From the NCBI RefSeq assembly GCF_026343125.1, contig NZ_JAPEMB010000001.1, forward strand, positions 2,170,001-2,234,000: a DNA stretch of 64,000 bases, given 5' to 3'. This DNA comes from Streptomyces sp. NBC_00094. Its GTDB lineage: Bacteria > Actinomycetota > Actinomycetes > Streptomycetales > Streptomycetaceae. The translations under genes and the position numbers were made by a program. A model generated the notes under the pieces. It had not been told where the DNA came from. It did not search any database and worked only from the letters and a program-made list of their open reading frames with translations. Shown piece after piece: positions 60,254-64,000 of this stretch (the stretch's first letter is position 1; each line of letters begins with the position of its first letter).

Positions 60254-61159
60254 TCAGGCGTCGGCGGCGAGCCGCTCCGCCTCCGTCAGGATCTCGGTCA
60301 GGCGGAGGCCGAAGCGGGCGTCGCACGGGTGCGGCTCGCCCGTGCGGGCGGCCGCGAGCAGGGCGTCGACGGCCGCGCCGAAGGCTTCCAGAGCCCCCTC
60401 CCAGCGGGGCATTCCGGCGCGCCCCCGGGTGCCGTACAGCGTGAGCGCCGCCTCCGCCGCCTCCGGTGGGGCGCCGAGGGTCAGGGTGGCCGTGCTGCTC
60501 GCGCCCGAGGTGTGGCGCAGGACCAGGTGGTGGGTGTCCTCCGGGCCGCGCGCGGCCGTGATCGCCGTGACGTCGCCCAGGACCGGCAGGAAGACGGAGA
60601 GGACGTGCGGGCCGACGTCCCACAGCCCGCCCTTCTCCCGCCGCCACGGGGAGTCCGCGTACGGGGAGGCGGAGCCCGGTCCGTACAGCGAGCCGAGCCA
60701 GTGCGCCTCGCCCAGGAACCAGCCGCCCGCCGCCGCCTGCTCCTCGGTCCAGCGGGCCGTCGGCTCCGCGAACCGCAGGGTGCAGAACACCACCGAGGCG
60801 ACCCCGGCCGTCTCGACCGCCGCGGCCACCTCGCGGGCCGCGGCGACCGTCGTGGCGACCGGCTTGTCGAGCAGGACGTGACAGCCGGCCTCCGCCGCCC
60901 GCACCGCGAGCGGGGCCTGGACGTCCGGCGGGAGCGCGAACGCGACGGCGTCGCTCGCCGCGAAGAGGGCGTCCACGTCCTCGTACGCGCGCGTCCCTGA
61001 CGCGTCGGCGAGCCCGGCCGCCGCCTCCGGGCGTCTGCCCCACACCCCGCTGAACTCGACGCCCGGATGCCCGGCGAGCGCGGGCGCGTGCGTACGGGCG
61101 GCCCAGGGGCCGGTGCCGAGGAGTCCGATACGGGGCTTCGCGCCCAGCTGCTTCGCCAT
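60254..61159 (-). CDS. Gfo/Idh/MocA-family oxidoreductase
   Basis: A 301-residue NAD(P)-dependent dehydrogenase. The Rossmann motif is IGLLGTGPWAARTHAPAL, followed by VWGRRPEAAAGLA and the family signature LLDKPVATT, whose EKP-type Lys is at about residue 98. A C-terminal substrate domain follows with GGLWDVGPHVLSVFLPVLG, in which the His acts in catalysis. The likely substrate is a sugar, inositol or similar polyol. ATG at 61159 is used, with only a weak GGGGG ahead. It is divergent from a small gene. Confidence 0.9.
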   Translation of the reverse strand: MAKQLGAKPRIGLLGTGPWAARTHAPALAGHPGVEFSGVWGRRPEAAAGLADASGTRAYEDVDALFAASDAVAFALPPDVQAPLAVRAAEAGCHVLLDKPVATTVAAAREVAAAVETAGVASVVFCTLRFAEPTARWTEEQAAAGGWFLGEAHWLGSLYGPGSASPYADSPWRREKGGLWDVGPHVLSVFLPVLGDVTAITAARGPEDTHHLVLRHTSGASSTATLTLGAPPEAAEAALTLYGTRGRAGMPRWEGALEAFGAAVDALLAAARTGEPHPCDARFGLRLTEILTEAERLAADA

Positions 61160-61259
61160 GCCCCCAGTCTGCCGGGTGGCACCGACAGGAAGGGGAAAGG
61201 GGACCCGCCCGGGCCCGAGATCCGCCGGCCGGCCGGGGAACTCCGGCGAGGTCCAGCGG

Positions 61260-61454
61260 GTGTGGCGCTCCCGGCTCGGTCCGGAGCGGCGGACGCGTGT
61301 CGTCCGCCTCGACCCCGTATACGACGCCGAGGGCTTCGACGTGCACCGGCCGGCGTACGAGGAGGTCGTGCGGCGGATCGAGGCGGCGGGGTCCGGCGGG
61401 CTGCTCGACGCGTACGTCGCCGCACAGCGGTCGTGGGAAAAACAGGAAGGCTGA
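61260..61454 (+). CDS. Small hypothetical protein (64 aa)
   Basis: A 64-residue charged protein (VVRLDPVYDAEGFDVHRPAY, then EEVVRRIEAAGSGGLLDAYV). Third-position GC is high from about 61260 onward and poor before it, so the GTG at 61260 is preferred to the in-frame GTG at 61176. GAGG lies eight bases before it. The antisense frame is also open, which lowers confidence. Its TGA overlaps the first half-site region of the glnII GlnR box. Function unknown. Confidence 0.5.
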   Translation: MWRSRLGPERRTRVVRLDPVYDAEGFDVHRPAYEEVVRRIEAAGSGGLLDAYVAAQRSWEKQEG

Positions 61455-61492
61455 GTAACACGGGGTTCACAAACGGGCAACCGACGGGAAAT
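61455..61492 (+). promoter_or_regulatory. GlnR-like box upstream of glnII
   Basis: GTAAC-N6-TTCAC-N6-GCAAC-N6-GAAAT at 61455-61492 keeps the exact 11-base half-site periodicity of GlnR boxes; the outer half-sites match well and the inner two are degenerate. It lies 100 bases before glnII. Confidence 0.7.
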
Positions 61493-61591
61493 CCCGTGTT
61501 GCGAAGCTGCGACCGGACACAGACACCGCAGCTTCTCGCAGCGCCGCGAGCCGCAGCGTACCCGCAGCAGCACGCCCAAAGGATGAGGCCC

Positions 61592-62623
61592 GTGACCTTC
61601 AAGGCTGAGTACATCTGGATCGACGGCACCGAGCCGACCGCGAAGCTTCGCTCGAAGACGAAGATAATCGTGGGCGGCGGCGCCGCGCTCGACGAGCTGC
61701 CGATCTGGGGCTTCGACGGTTCCAGCACGAACCAGGCCAAGGGCCACGCCTCGGACCGTGTCCTCAAGCCGGTCTTCGTCTGCCCGGACCCGATCCGCGG
61801 CGGCGCCGACATCCTGGTGCTCTGCGAGGTCCTCAACACGGACATGACGCCGCACGAGTCCAACACGCGTGCCGCGCTCGCCGAGGTGTCCGCGAAGTAC
61901 GCCGCTCAGGAGCCGATCTTCGGCATCGAGCAGGAGTACACCTTCTTCGACGGCGAGCGTCCGCTCGGCTTCCCGGTCGGCGGCTTCCCGGCCCCGCAGG
62001 GCGGCTACTACTGCGGTGTCGGCGCCGACGAGATCTTCGGCCGTGACATCGTCGAGGCGCACCTGGAGAACTGCCTCACCGCGGGTCTGGGCATCTCCGG
62101 CATCAACGCCGAGGTCATGCCGGGCCAGTGGGAGTTCCAGGTCGGCCCGCTGGCGCCCCTGGAGGTCTCGGACCAGCTGTGGGTCGCCCGCTGGCTGCTG
62201 TACCGCACGGCCGAGGACTTCAAGGTCTCCGCGACCCTGGACCCGAAGCCGGTGAAGGGCGACTGGAACGGCGCGGGCGCGCACACCAACTTCTCCACCA
62301 AGGCGATGCGCGAGGGCTACGACGCGATCATCACCGCCGCCGAGTCCCTCGGCGAGGGCTCGAAGCCGCTCGACCACGTCAAGAACTACGGCGCCGGCAT
62401 CGACGACCGCCTGACGGGTCTGCACGAGACCGCCCCGTGGGACAAGTACTCCTACGGCGTCTCGGACCGCGGCGCCTCGGTCCGCATCCCGTGGCAGGTC
62501 GAGCAGGACCAGAAGGGCTACATCGAGGACCGTCGCCCGAACGCGAACGTGGACCCGTACGTGGTGACCCGCCTGATGGTGGACACCTGCTGCGAGGCCC
62601 TGGAGAAGGTCGGCCAGGTCTGA
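61592..62623 (+). CDS. glnII: Glutamine synthetase type II
   Basis: Eukaryote-like (GSII) glutamine synthetase, found in Streptomyces, Frankia and rhizobia beside the type I enzyme. The 343-residue product opens MTFKAEYIWIDG and has LPIWGFDGSSTNQA, EQEYTFFDGERPLGFP, GINAEVMPGQWEFQ, DWNGAGAHTNFSTKAMR and RGASVRIPWQV, all GSII signatures. GTG 61592 is set by AAGGA eight bases upstream; ATG 61583 is the alternative. It is not adenylylated as type I enzymes are. A GlnR-like box upstream implies nitrogen control, and a hairpin terminator follows. Confidence 0.97.
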   Translation: MTFKAEYIWIDGTEPTAKLRSKTKIIVGGGAALDELPIWGFDGSSTNQAKGHASDRVLKPVFVCPDPIRGGADILVLCEVLNTDMTPHESNTRAALAEVSAKYAAQEPIFGIEQEYTFFDGERPLGFPVGGFPAPQGGYYCGVGADEIFGRDIVEAHLENCLTAGLGISGINAEVMPGQWEFQVGPLAPLEVSDQLWVARWLLYRTAEDFKVSATLDPKPVKGDWNGAGAHTNFSTKAMREGYDAIITAAESLGEGSKPLDHVKNYGAGIDDRLTGLHETAPWDKYSYGVSDRGASVRIPWQVEQDQKGYIEDRRPNANVDPYVVTRLMVDTCCEALEKVGQV

Positions 62624-62669
62624 TCCACGGGTCGAACGGGTCGACCGGGTCGATCCGCGCGCACTCCTG

Positions 62670-62706
62670 AAGAGGCGCCCACCGTTTCGTACGGTGGGCG
62701 CCTCTT
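62670..62706 (+). terminator. glnII terminator
   Basis: AAGAGGCGCCCACCGT (62670-62685) pairs perfectly with ACGGTGGGCGCCTCTT (62691-62706) around TTCGT. Confidence 0.9.
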
Positions 62707-62794
62707 CCGTCATGTGGGATGGATGACACGGGGTTTGGCCGACGAAAGGCTCGTCGGAGGCATTCCCTTCTGGTTCAATAGGGATATGGCCACC

Positions 62795-62908
62795 ATGAAG
62801 AACGACACCGCGACGGGTCGTCACGACCTCGAGCCGTTCTGGCCTTCCCGGCAGCATCACGACTTCGACCGGGTGTGTTGCCGCGCGAGGAACGCGTCGG
62901 CCCTCTAA
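62795..62908 (+). CDS. Putative cysteine-containing leader peptide (37 aa)
   Basis: A 37-residue ORF ending HHDFDRVCCRARNASAL. This C-terminal pattern (His, Asp, Arg-Val, Cys) resembles the short actinobacterial leader peptides found before sulfur and other regulated genes, thought to couple translation to downstream expression. AGGGA lies 10 bases before ATG 62795; ATG 62786 in frame is another choice. The winged-helix gene begins 105 bases downstream. The role as leader peptide is inference from sequence style. Confidence 0.5.
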   Translation: MKNDTATGRHDLEPFWPSRQHHDFDRVCCRARNASAL

Positions 62909-63013
62909 AGCCCCGATCGGTACGGTCCGATCCACGGCCTTCGGCCGACGCGCACGACGAATGACGTACGACGCCTGTCCGTTCGTTCCTCCGCGCGAAA
63001 GAGCTGACCTTCC

Positions 63014-63613
63014 ATGGCCCACACCCAGACCGCCTCCCTCGCCGCCGCCCGTCCCGGCCGGCACCGACTGCGTGCCGTCGATCCGAACGAGGTCGCCGGC
63101 CCCTCGCCGCTTCCCGCGGCTCCCCCGCTGTCCCAGCTCTCCCAGCTCGCCCGGCTCTCCCAGGTGGCGGACTTCCTGCCGCCCGGCGCCACGCTGCTCC
63201 CGGCGCCGCAGCACGCGCTGCCGACGCTGCCGGGGCGCCCGCCGATGGTCGGGTACCTCGTGCTCGTACCGGCCGACCAGCAGGTGCCCGTGGGCGCCCC
63301 CGTCCCCGCGTCGCCCGTGGCGACGGAGGAGCAGGGGCCGGTGGCCATCGACGGGGTCCGGCGGATCGCCGTCGTGGACGGGGAGGCGCTCGACCTGACG
63401 TATCTGGAGTTCGAGCTGCTCGCGCATCTGGTGGCGCACCCCCACCGGGTGCACACCCGCGACCAGTTGGTCACGACGGTGTGGGGGTACGGGCACGTCG
63501 GCGACGGCCGTACGGTCGACGTCCACGTGGCCCGGCTGCGCCGGAAGCTGGGCGCCGAGCACCGCCACACGATCCAGACCGTGCGGCGGGTCGGCTACAA
63601 GTACACGCCCTGA
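63014..63613 (+). CDS. Winged-helix DNA-binding protein without receiver domain
   Basis: A 199-residue protein. The C-terminal 95 residues are an OmpR/PhoB-type DNA-binding domain (LTYLEFELLAHLVAHPH, HTRDQLVTTVWG, GRTVDVHVARLRRKLG, IQTVRRVGYKYTP). The N-terminal 100 residues are Ala/Pro/Leu-rich with no receiver domain (SQLSQLARLSQV then a Pro-rich stretch), so phosphorylation control is not expected. Orphan proteins of this kind occur in Streptomyces. The ATG at 63014 has only a weak GAAAGAG upstream. A candidate leader peptide precedes it. Confidence 0.88.
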   Translation: MAHTQTASLAAARPGRHRLRAVDPNEVAGPSPLPAAPPLSQLSQLARLSQVADFLPPGATLLPAPQHALPTLPGRPPMVGYLVLVPADQQVPVGAPVPASPVATEEQGPVAIDGVRRIAVVDGEALDLTYLEFELLAHLVAHPHRVHTRDQLVTTVWGYGHVGDGRTVDVHVARLRRKLGAEHRHTIQTVRRVGYKYTP

Positions 63614-64000
63614 TCAGTTCGTTCGGGTGGTCCTCGCCCTTACCTTCGCCACGGCGGCGAGGGTGAGGTCCACCGCAAGGAACAGCAGCAGGCTGAGGCC
63701 GAGCAGCGGGATGAACCAGCCGACCAGCGCCGTCACCGCCGCGAGCGGCAGCAGCATCGTCACCGGGACCTTCCGCCAGGCCCCGCGCGCCACCGGGCGG
63801 CCGGGACGGCGCAGCCACCACATGCGGTAGCCCCAGAGGATCAGCAGGATCAGGGAGAGCGCGAGGGCCGCGAGCGCCAGCTGGTTGAACAGGCCCAGGA
63901 ACACGCCCGTGTGGGTGTCGATGCCTATCCGGGTCAGCTTCGCGAGGAGCGGGTAGTCGGCGAACGCGAGGCGGTCGAGGACCGTGCCGTCCGCCGGGTT
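63614..64000 (-). CDS. PepSY-associated membrane protein, C-terminal part (cut by window edge)
   Basis: The last 128 residues of a membrane protein; the start lies right of the window. The visible part begins in an extracytoplasmic segment with IGIDTHTGVFLGLFNQ, the typical HTG region of PepSY_TM (PiuB-type) proteins. Three helices follow (LALAALALSLILLILWGYRMWW; VTMLLPLAAVTALVGWFIPLLG; SLLLFLAVDLTLAAVAKV). Such proteins are often linked to iron or reductive uptake. Its stop is directly adjacent to the stop of the convergent winged-helix gene. Confidence 0.8.
   Translation of the reverse strand, partial: NPADGTVLDRLAFADYPLLAKLTRIGIDTHTGVFLGLFNQLALAALALSLILLILWGYRMWWLRRPGRPVARGAWRKVPVTMLLPLAAVTALVGWFIPLLGLSLLLFLAVDLTLAAVAKVRARTTRTN

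Noticed and set aside
61176..61259. Upstream extension of the 64-residue small gene
   Set aside because: Codons here include AGG, GGA and AGA with weak third-position GC, unlike the part after 61260.
60254..63568. Very long minus-strand frame around glnII
   Set aside because: Only the 60254-61159 part (Gfo/Idh oxidoreductase) is real; the rest is antisense to glnII and the winged-helix gene.

Overview
The window is a piece of a Streptomyces (or very close actinomycete) chromosome. The evidence is very high GC with strong third-codon GC bias, frequent GTG/TTG starts, many start-stop overlaps, GlnR boxes at two glutamine synthetase genes, and a core gene order I associate with Streptomyces: ctaC/ctaD, PfkB kinase, erpA, nadA, cob genes, pepA, lpdA, sucB, aceE, lipB, lipA, glnA, glnII. 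I saw no rRNA, tRNA, CRISPR array, IS element or phage gene. Most long ORFs antisense to the genes below are shadows of GC bias.

Layout. 1-8.4 kb: start of a cytochrome oxidase operon (ctaC-ctaD, leftward), a cysteine desulfurase-TusA fusion, an adenosine-kinase-like PfkB protein, erpA and nadA. 8.4-15 kb: an RND exporter, a NarL-type two-component pair, and pspA/pspAA (envelope stress). 15-26 kb: DUF3043 protein, methyltransferase, HtrA-like protease, and cobalamin nucleotide-loop genes cobU, cobT and cobS interleaved with a lysyl-phosphatidylglycerol-synthase-like protein, two membrane proteins and a lipoprotein. 26-33 kb: a tight five-gene leftward operon that looks accessory. It encodes an Agd3-like polysaccharide deacetylase, a PelF-like GT4 glycosyltransferase, a polytopic membrane protein, a spherulin-4-family protein and a GH114 endo-galactosaminidase. 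This gene set is like the fungal galactosaminogalactan cluster and bacterial Pel loci.

33-42 kb: pepA, then lpdA (E3), sucB (E2), a GntR regulator and aceE (E1). 42-49 kb: WYL and TetR regulators with SDR oxidoreductases, DUF4240, GNAT and TIGR01777 proteins. 49-56 kb: FAD oxidoreductase, NsdA-like regulator, lipB-lipA (lipoate supply for the lipoyl domains of the nearby E2), small conserved proteins and an RDD protein. 56-64 kb: glnA and glnII, each behind a GlnR-like box, with an ArsC-like protein, a MocR regulator, a Gfo/Idh oxidoreductase, a small protein behind a DNA-damage-type (PafBC/RecA-NDp-like) promoter, a cysteine-containing leader peptide, a winged-helix protein and the end of a PepSY-TM protein.

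The most interesting content is the putative alpha-1,4-galactosamine exopolysaccharide operon (26185-32881). Next are the damage-type promoter at 58091-58113, a repeat family inserted in frame in two genes, the structured aceE control region, and many leaderless starts. Functions are read from motifs and memory of families; no database search was possible.
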